Under the pieces are notes generated by a model that worked only from the letters and a program-made list of their open reading frames with translations, was not told where the DNA came from and made no database searches. Below, one piece after another: positions 1 through 5,887 of a stretch of 14,715 bases of DNA. The position numbers and the translations under genes were made by a program. Numbering within the stretch: the stretch's first letter is position 1; the number at the start of each line of letters is the position of its first letter. Source of the stretch: an uncultured bacterium (GTDB taxonomy: Bacteria > Patescibacteriota > Minisyncoccia > Phycocordibacterales > UBA2100); the NCBI GenBank assembly GCA_903881205.1, contig CAIRSC010000001.1, positions 1 to 14,715 on the forward strand, in the 5' to 3' direction.

Positions 1-763
1 CGAGCGTACCGATCACTGTCCCCGGCTTCGCCCCGCCCTTCATGGCGAACTCCGGATCAAGTGCGAGATGCACATTTGGCATTTTGAGGTAGGTATCGAG
101 CAGCGGAAGCTCGGACGGAAGCGTACTGAGGCCCAGCTGTACATCGAGGATGACGATTCCGTGTACCTTGTCGGCAATGCGGAGTGCTTCGTCGATCTGA
201 GAATCCGGCATTCGCAAACGATACTTACCGTCCTTGCCCGCACTTCCCTGCGCGGTAACGTCGATGTACTCGATCGCCGGCATCACGGGGGTAGTAGGAT
301 CCGCCGCGTTCCATTTTGCCACTTCCGATTGAAGCTTCGCGATCATCATATCCTCCGGGTACTGACCGAGCACTCCCATCCCTTTGGAATAAAAATTACC
401 GTAGTACGCGACGATGCGATGGAACGGCAGAATGGCACCCGCGAGCGGATATGGCGCCTTCACGGGCCAGAGCTGCTTCTTTGCAGGAGTGGACGTGGCG
501 GTCGAGGAAGCACTCTGTACAGTCGTAGTGCCGTTGTTCGCCAGCTGCAGCATTTTTTTGTCATATGCGACCCGATCGAGCTGTGGGAGTGTAACTACGT
601 GTGTACTCGTTGCTGCATCCGATTCCGCCAATGCGGTGTATTGAATGACATTACTCAACGAAAGTACCCACACGATGCCACTGACCGCCGCAAGCGCGAC
701 GATAGAGGCAGTGATGATCCCCACATGTTTAGTGACTGCGTGTTTTTTTGTCGTGCGTGCCAT
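1..763 (-). CDS. Membrane-anchored extracytoplasmic protein of an uncharacterised family (truncated by window edge)
   Basis: An open frame runs on the minus strand from the ATG at 761-763 to the left edge, giving 254 residues without a stop; the C-terminus lies outside the window. Residues about 1-13 are basic (MARTTKKHAVTKH), and about 14-35 form one hydrophobic membrane segment or uncleaved signal anchor. A Ser/Thr/Ala-rich linker follows, then a globular part with ILPFHRIVAYYGN, VMPAIEYIDVTAQ, GIVILDVQLG and HLALDPEFAM. The alternating hydrophobic strands ending in acidic residues look like a TIM barrel. From memory, similar proteins of unknown function occur in Actinobacteria and Chloroflexi (inference, no search done). 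The start has no Shine-Dalgarno sequence; a TACAGT hexamer lies about 17 bases upstream. The preceding gene (819-1751) is on the same strand with a 55-base gap, so co-transcription is possible. No catalytic residues can be assigned. Confidence 0.8.
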   Translation of the reverse strand, partial: MARTTKKHAVTKHVGIITASIVALAAVSGIVWVLSLSNVIQYTALAESDAATSTHVVTLPQLDRVAYDKKMLQLANNGTTTVQSASSTATSTPAKKQLWPVKAPYPLAGAILPFHRIVAYYGNFYSKGMGVLGQYPEDMMIAKLQSEVAKWNAADPTTPVMPAIEYIDVTAQGSAGKDGKYRLRMPDSQIDEALRIADKVHGIVILDVQLGLSTLPSELPLLDTYLKMPNVHLALDPEFAMKGGAKPGTVIGTL

Positions 764-818
764 ACGTGCAATGAGGTATTACTGTATCACACGCACAACG
801 CACCGTGCTCAACCAGCA

Positions 819-1751
819 CTATTTTTGTAGCACGAGCGTGCGGCGAATCGCATCAAATCCAGAAATGAGCTCCTGTTCATTGAATTCACGGACCATTCCT
901 TCAGGGAAGTTCTGTATCGCACCATAGTGTATGTAGTAACGGATGGCGGTGCACGGACTCGAGCTCGCGACCGCGTACACAGTCTCGTCGTAGCGGTTTC
1001 CTGCTCCTGCATCGGCGGTGGTGGCCATCGAATAGGTGACTCCGCCGTCGGTCACGAGCTTGGTCTTGGTGCCTGCCATGACGAACGGTGTCGCTGTACA
1101 CGAGGCGAGGCCCGGGATTTGTTCGATGCTGATATATGAGTCGCTGCTGAGATTGGTGCCCGTTGCAACGTTGCCGGGGATGGTGAATTTCACACCGTCG
1201 ATCGTCTTGGTCGGACCGAGCGCCTGATACTGATACGACTCATCGACAGAATAGACGTCGGGATACTGCGATGCGTCCGCCGCAGGGACATTGGGTATCT
1301 GCAGGCTAAACCCGCGGATACTACTGATGTACGCTGTAGATAACACAGCGGGTGCCTTTGACGTGTCGAGGCAGTTGGTGTATGTCTGCTGATTATTCTC
1401 CATCACGAATGCCCCATCTCCCTTTTCCCAGAATATAAATGATTCGTCAGCGTTGGCATACCGCGCGCCGTCGGCGGAAATGGTCTGCGGTAACGTCGTG
1501 GTGCGACCGTCGCTGAGTGTTACGACGACGTGTCCGCCCGGGATCGGCGGCACTGCGGCAGTACCGGGCGTCGACGTGCCATCATAGAATGCGGCCTCGA
1601 TCGTTTTCGCGGCATCGCATGCGTATGAGACCGATGCGATCAGCTTGCCTTCAGTCGAGGTGGTGCTTGCTTGCTCGGAATGAACGATCACGAACCATAC
1701 CGCGAGCATGAGAGCGATGATAACGACAATGATCGGTAATATTCGGTTCAT
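819..1751 (-). CDS. Anchored MliC/PliC-type lysozyme-inhibitor domain protein with extra C-terminal domain
   Basis: A 310-residue protein. Residues 4-23 form one hydrophobic segment, with no lipobox cysteine, so it is probably an anchored extracytoplasmic protein. Residues about 40-128 match the MliC pattern (membrane-bound lysozyme inhibitor of C-type lysozyme): YACDAAKTIEAAFYD, then GGHVVVTLSDGRTTTLPQ, then ADGARYANADESFIFWEKGD, ending in TNC. C45 and C127 are placed to form the conserved disulfide. The SGxRY / WxKGxxA core of the family is clearly recognisable, with A93-D94 in place of the usual Ser. MliC proteins block the active site of animal-type lysozyme. Residues about 140-310 are a second domain, possibly PsbP-like, with YISIEQIPG and C218/C267. 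A TTG at 1770-1772 would add seven residues; I prefer the ATG because it starts directly at the anchor. No Shine-Dalgarno sequence is visible. Confidence 0.82.
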   Translation of the reverse strand: MNRILPIIVVIIALMLAVWFVIVHSEQASTTSTEGKLIASVSYACDAAKTIEAAFYDGTSTPGTAAVPPIPGGHVVVTLSDGRTTTLPQTISADGARYANADESFIFWEKGDGAFVMENNQQTYTNCLDTSKAPAVLSTAYISSIRGFSLQIPNVPAADASQYPDVYSVDESYQYQALGPTKTIDGVKFTIPGNVATGTNLSSDSYISIEQIPGLASCTATPFVMAGTKTKLVTDGGVTYSMATTADAGAGNRYDETVYAVASSSPCTAIRYYIHYGAIQNFPEGMVREFNEQELISGFDAIRRTLVLQK

Positions 1752-1827
1752 AGTATAAAACGTTACTGCCAATAATGCGTATTCAGTATGTCACACTCCT
1801 ACTCCTCTATATGCACACGAATCATCA

Positions 1828-2766
1828 TTATAGTGATGTCTGATTAAGCAGCGGTGAAGAACCTGCCACCGCACATGCCTCGCGGCATTCTGACGAACAA
1901 AAGGCTCTTTCACGTTCGTCGGTACAGCCCGCGCATGCAAGAAAATGCAGATGACACCATTCGTTTGCACAATTCACATAGGTCTCGCATTTCGTGTCGC
2001 ACAGCCGGCACGTGCCGACGACCTCTCGTTCTCCGCCGAAATGCATGGTGATCCGCTCGTCAAACGTATAGAGCGTGCCCTTGAAATCCTTGCCGGGGAA
2101 TTTCTCCATATAGGTATGGATCCCCCCGTCGAGCTGATACACGTGTTCAAATCCCTTGTGCTGCAAGTACGCCGACATCTTCTCGCAGCGTACGCCACCG
2201 GTACACACGGTCACAATGGTCTTATTTTTGAGCGGCTCGAGCTTATGCACGACGAGCGGCAAGTGGCGCGCAGCTGAAATCCCCGCCTCGACCGAATGCT
2301 CAAAACGTCCGGATGCAAATTCATAGTCGTTGCGCATATCCACGACCACAAAATCGCGCTGCGATTCATACCACGACCGCAATTCTTCGGCGGTCAGTTT
2401 TGGCGCGGTACGCACGCGCGGGTCCGCTTCTTCCTGGGTGAAGCCGGTACTGACGAGCTCATCACGCACTTTCACCGAAAGGTCCCGGAAGCTTCCGCCG
2501 GTACCGCGACTGCGCTTGATATCGATATCAGTAAATCGTTCGTCTTTTTTGAACTCATCGGCAAACGCCTCGGTATCATCGATAGTACCTTCGAGCGTCG
2601 CATTGATCCCCTCGTGAGCCACAATCACACGCCCCTTCAATGCATGAGTTGCGGCAAGCGTGCGGACATGATCGGCGAGCTCTTGTGGAGACTCGACCGT
2701 GGTGTAGCGATAAAAGAGCAGCACCTGATGTGCCGGGGCAGTCGTATCTGAGTGCAGTGCGTCCAT
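1828..2766 (-). CDS. trhO: tRNA uridine(34) hydroxylase, rhodanese family (TrhO/YceA)
   Basis: A 312-residue protein, close to the family length (E. coli TrhO is about 350). Family members make 5-hydroxyuridine at the tRNA wobble position 34. The N-terminal part (about 14-105) is the acylphosphatase-like domain with GRVIVAHEGINATLEG. The rhodanese domain (about 120-215) has VVVDMRNDYEF and the active-site loop VCTGGVRCEK with C188 and C194. The C-terminal part is rich in Cys and His (CRLC, CETYVNC, CHLHFLACAGC, CSSEC), as in full-length members, and probably binds metal. The ATG at 2766 lies 6 bases after an extended -10 box, so the mRNA is probably leaderless. It lies 36 bases downstream of mscL on the same strand. 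Confidence in the family is high; the precise reaction is taken from characterised relatives. Confidence 0.95.
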   Translation of the reverse strand: MDALHSDTTAPAHQVLLFYRYTTVESPQELADHVRTLAATHALKGRVIVAHEGINATLEGTIDDTEAFADEFKKDERFTDIDIKRSRGTGGSFRDLSVKVRDELVSTGFTQEEADPRVRTAPKLTAEELRSWYESQRDFVVVDMRNDYEFASGRFEHSVEAGISAARHLPLVVHKLEPLKNKTIVTVCTGGVRCEKMSAYLQHKGFEHVYQLDGGIHTYMEKFPGKDFKGTLYTFDERITMHFGGEREVVGTCRLCDTKCETYVNCANEWCHLHFLACAGCTDERERAFCSSECREACAVAGSSPLLNQTSL

Positions 2767-2786
2767 TTCTGCACTATAGCAAAAAA
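2767..2786 (-). promoter_or_regulatory. Extended -10 promoter of trhO, start codon at the transcription start
   Basis: Read on the minus strand: a T6 tract, TGC, TATAGT (2773-2778), six bases, then the ATG of trhO. No convincing -35 is seen. The TGN before the hexamer is the extended -10 motif. The T-tract is also the tail of the weak hairpin that follows mscL. Confidence 0.6.
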
Positions 2787-2815
2787 GGGTTGGGCCGACA
2801 GTCTATACGATCGGC
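2781..2815 (-). terminator. Weak possible terminator after mscL
   Basis: On the minus strand GCCGA (2811-2815) can pair with TCGGC (2794-2798) around a 12-base loop that spans the mscL stop codon; a spacer and six T (2781-2786) follow. The stem is short, so this is a tentative call. The T-run is shared with the trhO promoter. Confidence 0.3.
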
Positions 2816-3210
2816 TGCGTGCAGAATGAACAGCGCTTGGCCGCAAGCGGCACCTCGCTCATACATTCAGGGCACTTTTTGGTAGTGGGGTCGGCCGGCG
2901 GCTCTTTACGGGAACGCGCGATAATTACGTTCATCGGCTTGATCACAAAGAAGAAAATTGCACTGGCCACGAGCAAGAATGATATGAAGGCATTGATGAA
3001 ATCACCATACATGAACCTGCTACCGTTGAGTGTAAAGACCAGTCCGGAAAAATCGGGCACTTTTGCGACGGCGGCAATGAGCGGCGTCAAAATATCCTTA
3101 ACCAGTGCCGTTACGACCGCACCAAATGCGGCACCGACAACCACGCCCACCGCAAGGTCGACTACGTTTCCGCGAAGCAGGAACTGCTTGAACTCATTGA
3201 GCATATTCAT
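2803..3210 (-). CDS. mscL: Large-conductance mechanosensitive channel MscL with C-terminal zinc ribbon
   Basis: A 135-residue protein; the pore-forming family is usually 120-150 residues. MscL is a homopentameric inner-membrane channel that opens under membrane tension and releases solutes on osmotic downshock. The amphipathic N-helix plus TM1 is unmistakable (NEFKQFLLRGNVVDLAVGV, residues 4-22), followed by the TM1 glycine/alanine face (VVGAAFGAVV). TM2 spans about 72-92. The tail is unusual: C113-x2-C116 and C127-x2-C130 (CPEC, CSFC) form a zinc-ribbon-like knuckle in place of the plain charged C-terminal helix. A GTG at 3232-3234 would add eight residues, but the ATG at 3210 sits exactly 7 bases after an extended -10 box, so I take that start. 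A second Met is at residue 3. Confidence 0.96.
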   Translation of the reverse strand: MNMLNEFKQFLLRGNVVDLAVGVVVGAAFGAVVTALVKDILTPLIAAVAKVPDFSGLVFTLNGSRFMYGDFINAFISFLLVASAIFFFVIKPMNVIIARSRKEPPADPTTKKCPECMSEVPLAAKRCSFCTQPIV

Positions 3211-3246
3211 GAATACGAGTATACCACCGCTCACTTGTGATGTTCA
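3211..3246 (-). promoter_or_regulatory. Promoter of mscL, predicted leaderless start
   Basis: On the minus strand: TTGAAC (-35), an 18-base spacer ending in TGG, TATACT (3218-3223), then seven bases to the ATG at 3210. This is one of the most complete promoters in the window, having a -35, an extended -10 and no room for a Shine-Dalgarno sequence. Confidence 0.65.
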
Positions 3247-3253
3247 AGGCATG

Positions 3254-3285
3254 AAAAAAATACCGGCTCGCGCCGGTATTTTTTT
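3254..3285 (-). terminator. Strong A/T-flanked intrinsic terminator, bidirectional
   Basis: A perfect inverted repeat: seven A, TACCGGC (3261-3267), a 4-base loop, GCCGGTA (3272-3278), seven T. It begins two bases beyond the stop codon of the 40-residue gene at 3288-3410 and separates it from mscL. Because both flanks are homopolymeric it could also work on the plus strand, where no gene needs it. Confidence 0.85.
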
Positions 3286-3287
3286 GA

Positions 3288-3410
3288 CTATGCTGCTGCC
3301 TCTTCGACTGCAGGTGTCGCCTCGGGAGCTTCCGTCTCTTCCGGGGTCGGAGTAACTTCTACTTCAGTCGGTTCGACTGCAGGAGTTACGGGAGTATTTT
3401 CATCCGTCAT
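3288..3410 (-). CDS. Small acidic Pro/Glu/Thr-rich protein, 40 residues
   Basis: An ATG at 3408-3410 opens a 40-codon frame ending in TAG at 3288. The product is almost entirely Pro, Glu, Thr, Val and Ala (MTDENTPVTPAVEPTEVEV, ending in three Ala after two Glu). It is strongly acidic with no Lys or Arg, has no predicted membrane segment and is probably disordered. Support for a real gene: the stop codon is placed precisely before a strong terminator, and no better frame explains this stretch. No Shine-Dalgarno sequence is seen. The upstream neighbour is the equally small but highly basic gene at 3507-3626, 96 bases away on the same strand, so they may form a two-gene unit. I do not recognise a family. 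Confidence 0.6.
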   Translation of the reverse strand: MTDENTPVTPAVEPTEVEVTPTPEETEAPEATPAVEEAAA

Positions 3411-3506
3411 ATTTCAATAGGTATTAGCGTTTAGTAAGCGGTCGAGGTGCAACCTTAACACGCATATCATTAACAACCTATGAAGTCGCGCGATTCGCAC
3501 CGAAAA

Positions 3507-3626
3507 TTAGTATTTCGGTTTGTTCTTTCGCGCATCAAGCATCGCCCGCTTGGTAGCGAGACGCTTGGCGGTCTTGTGAGAACGCGACTTGCGAAAGCCG
3601 ATATCTACGTTTGCTCGTTTTGCCAT
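3507..3626 (-). CDS. Small highly basic protein, 39 residues, possibly ribosome- or RNA-associated
   Basis: An ATG at 3624-3626 opens a 39-codon frame ending in TAA at 3507. The product begins MAKRANVDIGFRKSRSHKT and continues with repeated Lys/Arg/Ala motifs (AKRLATKRAML) to a Lys/Pro/Tyr end. It has about 14 Lys/Arg and only two Asp, so it is strongly cationic. The size and composition resemble tiny ribosomal proteins, but it matches none that I know (not bL36, bTHX or Sra). A well-formed promoter sits immediately upstream with its -10 box 7 bases from the ATG. A nucleic-acid-binding role is inference from composition only. Confidence 0.68.
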   Translation of the reverse strand: MAKRANVDIGFRKSRSHKTAKRLATKRAMLDARKNKPKY

Positions 3627-3661
3627 GGCCGACAGTATAACCTAATTTATAAGAATGTCAG
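3627..3661 (-). promoter_or_regulatory. Promoter of the 39-residue basic gene, leaderless
   Basis: On the minus strand: CTGACA (3656-3661), a 16-base spacer, TATACT (3634-3639), then seven bases to the ATG at 3626. It has a -35 matching 5 of 6 consensus bases and lacks the TGN extension. Confidence 0.65.
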
Positions 3662-3681
3662 GCTCGGAAACAAATGTGCTT

Positions 3682-4599
3682 CTATGCACTTGTTGTGTTA
3701 CCGGCAAAGGCAGTTTCCAGAGCGGCGATGTCAAATTTCTTCATGGACAGAAACGCTTTCGTAACACGCTCGATCTGCTCCGGTGTGCCCTCACGCATCA
3801 TCTGTTCCATTCGTCTCGGGCTGATCTGCCACGCCACGCCATACTTATCTTTGAGCCATCCGCATTGCTCTGCCTGAGGAACTGCCGAGAGCATCTCCCA
3901 GTAATGATCGATTTCCTCTTGTGTATCGCACATGACCATGAGCGAGATCGCTTCACTGAATCCGAAGCCGTGTGGATGTGCACTATCCATCGCGGCGAAC
4001 CACTGACCTTCGAGCATGAAATCACTGAACATGACCGTCCCCTCTTTATCCGGCTCGCTGCCCGCTGTATACTGCGCGATCGTACCGCGCTTCGATCCTT
4101 TGAAAACGGACATGTAAAAATCCGATGCTTCTTCCGCCTTGCCCGCTACACTGCCGGTGAACATGAGCGACGGAATGATCGCAGGACGCGGCTCACCTTC
4201 CGGCTTCGTGTAGATCAATTGCCACGTCACGCCGTACCGGTCCTGTATCCAGCCATATCGTTCGCTGAAGGGATACGTGTCCAGCGGCATGAGCGCGGTC
4301 CTACCGTCGGAAAGCTTGCCCCAAAGCTCGTCTATATGCGATCGTGCATCGGAGTCCTGCGAGGGATCGAAATTTATCATAAATGATATTGAGGGATTGA
4401 GTTTGAAGTATGGTCCGGCACTGATCGCCATGAATGAGTACCCCATCAGATCAAAATTCATCACATCACAATCGCCCGACGGCGTGTTGTGCAGCACTGT
4501 CGCATTCGTGATCTTTGAATTTGGAAATGCCGACACGTAGAACTCTGCTGCTTCCTTTGCTTCCTTGTCGAACCAGAGGTGTGGGATTATTTTTTGCAT
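3682..4599 (-). CDS. Two-domain PhnB-like VOC (glyoxalase/bleomycin-resistance fold) protein
   Basis: A 305-residue protein made of two tandem VOC-type domains. The first (residues 1-132) begins IIPHLWFDKEAKEAAEFY and ends RYGWIQDRYGVTWQLIY. The second (141-262) begins IIPSLMFTGS and ends CGWLKDKYGVAWQIS. Each has the signature of the PhnB / 3-demethylubiquinone-9 3-methyltransferase-like family (Pfam 3-dmu-9_3-mt): AxEFYxxxF...SxI near the start and D.YGV.WQ at the end. These are mostly uncharacterised; the methyltransferase name is a historical label and should not be read as a reaction. A tail of about 40 residues follows. The frame is open a further 28 codons upstream, but the ATG at 4599 begins the domain and lies 6 bases after a perfect TATAAT. 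The gene stands alone, with a 90-base gap to the upstream gene. Confidence 0.9.
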   Translation of the reverse strand: MQKIIPHLWFDKEAKEAAEFYVSAFPNSKITNATVLHNTPSGDCDVMNFDLMGYSFMAISAGPYFKLNPSISFMINFDPSQDSDARSHIDELWGKLSDGRTALMPLDTYPFSERYGWIQDRYGVTWQLIYTKPEGEPRPAIIPSLMFTGSVAGKAEEASDFYMSVFKGSKRGTIAQYTAGSEPDKEGTVMFSDFMLEGQWFAAMDSAHPHGFGFSEAISLMVMCDTQEEIDHYWEMLSAVPQAEQCGWLKDKYGVAWQISPRRMEQMMREGTPEQIERVTKAFLSMKKFDIAALETAFAGNTTSA

Positions 4600-4614
4600 G
4601 TAGATATTATAGCA
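4600..4614 (-). promoter_or_regulatory. Extended -10 promoter of the VOC gene, leaderless
   Basis: On the minus strand TGC precedes a perfect TATAAT (4606-4611), then six bases to the ATG at 4599. There is no recognisable -35 and no Shine-Dalgarno sequence. Confidence 0.65.
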
Positions 4615-4689
4615 ACTTTGCAGATGTGGTATGCGTGAACAACTGGGAAAGGTCAGACATTGCTTCGATCGATTCCCAAACACCGCCTA

Positions 4690-5175
4690 TCAGCGTTTAC
4701 CAAGACTTCTGAACACCGCGCTTGGCGCCATGTATTCGTCGGTGATTTCATGTATGAGGAACTCATCTCCTGCGTCGAAATTGTGCGTCGCATCCGTCAT
4801 GACATCCGCGAGATGCGGGCCGCATTCTTCGCGCACTTGCACCGTGAGCGGCAACATTTCTACACCGTGCTCATGAAAGACCTGGATGCGGTGATTGCCG
4901 GATTCAAGTCGAAATTTCTTGTTGCGCAGTCCTACGCGCATGATGAGCGGCTCATGCAAGCCTTCAGAGAGAATATTTTCCCAGAGTACTTCACGACTGA
5001 CGATCGTGCCATCCATGAGATCCGCCTCAGGAGATACGTCGCGTCCCCAGTATTGCCAAATCCATTCAGTAGGCACGAGCTCGATCTTCCCCGCCACCGA
5101 CTGCGCGAGCATTCCCGTATTCTCCTTTACCGGTAAAAATTGTAATGTGCCAAGCCGCATGTCCATATAGCTCAT
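4690..5175 (-). CDS. Stand-alone ParB/sulfiredoxin-like-fold protein, unknown role
   Basis: A 161-residue protein. The middle (about 33-115) has the layout of the ParB N-terminal / sulfiredoxin fold: VPTEWIWQYWGRD, a short helical segment, LHEPLIMRVG, then the signature LESGNHRIQVFHEHGVEML (residues 90-108), where GNHR matches the (D/G)GxHR nucleotide-phosphate-binding turn, followed by a strand PLTVQV. There is no helix-turn-helix or CTPase dimer domain, so it is not a chromosome-partition ParB. The acidic C-terminus (residues 116-150) is unlike known families. Starts at 5175 (used here) and 5166 are both plausible: TATACT hexamers end 5 and 9 bases before them respectively. Neighbours give no functional clue. 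Fold assignment is moderately confident, function unknown. Confidence 0.78.
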   Translation of the reverse strand: MSYMDMRLGTLQFLPVKENTGMLAQSVAGKIELVPTEWIWQYWGRDVSPEADLMDGTIVSREVLWENILSEGLHEPLIMRVGLRNKKFRLESGNHRIQVFHEHGVEMLPLTVQVREECGPHLADVMTDATHNFDAGDEFLIHEITDEYMAPSAVFRSLGKR

Positions 5176-5188
5176 AGTATAGTATATG
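5176..5188 (-). promoter_or_regulatory. TATACT-TATACT box at the ParB-like gene start
   Basis: Two overlapping TATACT hexamers in the sequence TATACTATACT directly precede the ATG at 5175. The first ends five bases before it. Either could act as a -10 box with a near-leaderless start; I see no -35. Confidence 0.4.
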
Positions 5189-5230
5189 AGTTTGGGTCTC
5201 ACACGCACATCATATGAGGTCTTGCCGTAG

Positions 5231-5262
5231 CACAAAAACCGGCCAAATGGCCGGTTTTTGTG
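5231..5262 (-). terminator. Strong intrinsic terminator, bidirectional
   Basis: A perfect 14-bp inverted repeat: CACAAAAACCGGCC (5231-5244), loop AAAT, GGCCGGTTTTTGTG (5249-5262). It lies 16 bases beyond the stop codon of the minus-strand gene at 5279-5785, with five T in the 3' arm. It resembles the terminator at 3254-3285 in having A and T flanks around a CCGG core. Confidence 0.85.
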
Positions 5263-5278
5263 TGATTGAGATTGCGCC

Positions 5279-5785
5279 TTACTGTACGCGTTTATAGGTC
5301 GTCGCACCGCCGCGATCCATGTACGTGAGTGTGAGCGTATTGGTATCTGCTGAAAGACTGACCTTAAAGTTCTGCGTATCGGACTGAGAACCGGTCGATG
5401 TCGTCTGCAAATATACCGAATTCGTATCGATCGGGAACGATACGACCTTCGGGGCATTATCCTTGGTGAAAACTACGAAGAGGCCATTCGAGAGCTCTTT
5501 GTTGTCATACCACCAGACCACCTGATCTCCACTCTTGAATTCGATAGCGTTCTTCGCGTCGGTCGTATCCTGCCATTTTCCGATGATGCTCTCGCCCACT
5601 ACCAGCGAAGCATCCGGCCTTGATCCGGTCGGCTGATCGCCCGCATCAGCGGAAACGTTCCCGGCTGCAGCGTTCGATGTTGCATCAGCGGGAGCCGATG
5701 CCGCCTTATCGCCTTGTGAATAAAAATACCATCCGCCTGCAACCACGACCAAGAGAATGATGACGCCCCAGATCAGTTTCTGCAT
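5279..5785 (-). CDS. Membrane-anchored lipocalin-like extracytoplasmic protein
   Basis: A 168-residue protein. Residues about 4-22 form one hydrophobic segment (LIWGVIILLVVVAGGWYF), followed by an Ala/Ser/Asp/Gly-rich linker to about residue 62. The C-terminal domain (about 68-168) begins VGESIIGKWQDTTD and ends LTLTYMDRGGATTYKRV, alternating strands throughout. The opening GKW and closing LTLTYMDRGG...YKRV are typical of small lipocalin-like domains in uncharacterised bacterial exported proteins. Function and ligand are unknown. A TTG at 5806 would extend the protein by seven residues; the ATG at 5785, placed just before the anchor, is preferred. A good promoter lies about 40 bases upstream and a strong terminator follows, so this looks like a single-gene transcript. 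Confidence 0.8.
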   Translation of the reverse strand: MQKLIWGVIILLVVVAGGWYFYSQGDKAASAPADATSNAAAGNVSADAGDQPTGSRPDASLVVGESIIGKWQDTTDAKNAIEFKSGDQVVWWYDNKELSNGLFVVFTKDNAPKVVSFPIDTNSVYLQTTSTGSQSDTQNFKVSLSADTNTLTLTYMDRGGATTYKRVQ

Positions 5786-5822
5786 ATGATATGCATTTGT
5801 TATCAAAAAATACTAATACGTT

Positions 5823-5852
5823 ATTTTATGCATGACCCCACAGCCCCGTCAA
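5823..5852 (-). promoter_or_regulatory. Sigma-70-like promoter of the lipocalin-like gene
   Basis: On the minus strand: TTGACG (5847-5852), an 18-base spacer, TAAAAT (5823-5828). Each hexamer matches 5 of 6 consensus bases. The start point would be near 5816, giving a leader of about 30 bases. The -35 lies inside a GC-rich imperfect inverted repeat (GACCCC...GGGGTC, about 5833-5859), which could be a weak terminator of the upstream DUF347 gene. Confidence 0.6.
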
Positions 5853-5887
5853 CCGGGGTCGAGGCATGGCACAAATTTGGAACCGCA

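Noticed and set aside
804..818. Hairpin GTGCT...AGCAC after the MliC-like gene as a terminator
   Set aside because: The stem is 5 bp and no T-run follows on the minus strand.
68..868. 266-residue plus-strand open frame
   Set aside because: It is a shadow of the minus-strand gene at 1-763, which has a membrane anchor and recognisable strand motifs; the plus frame is rich in Arg/His/Cys and low in normal hydrophobic patterning.
1752..1772. TTG start adding seven residues to the MliC-like protein
   Set aside because: The ATG at 1751 begins directly at a normal anchor (MNRIL); the TTG has no ribosome-binding site or -10 box at the right distance.
2296..2751. 151-residue plus-strand open frame
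   Set aside because: Antisense to trhO, whose rhodanese and N-terminal domain motifs are intact.
3655..4386. 243-residue plus-strand open frame
   Set aside because: It lies opposite the two-domain VOC gene, whose motifs are clear, and its composition (His, Arg, Cys) is typical of an antisense frame.
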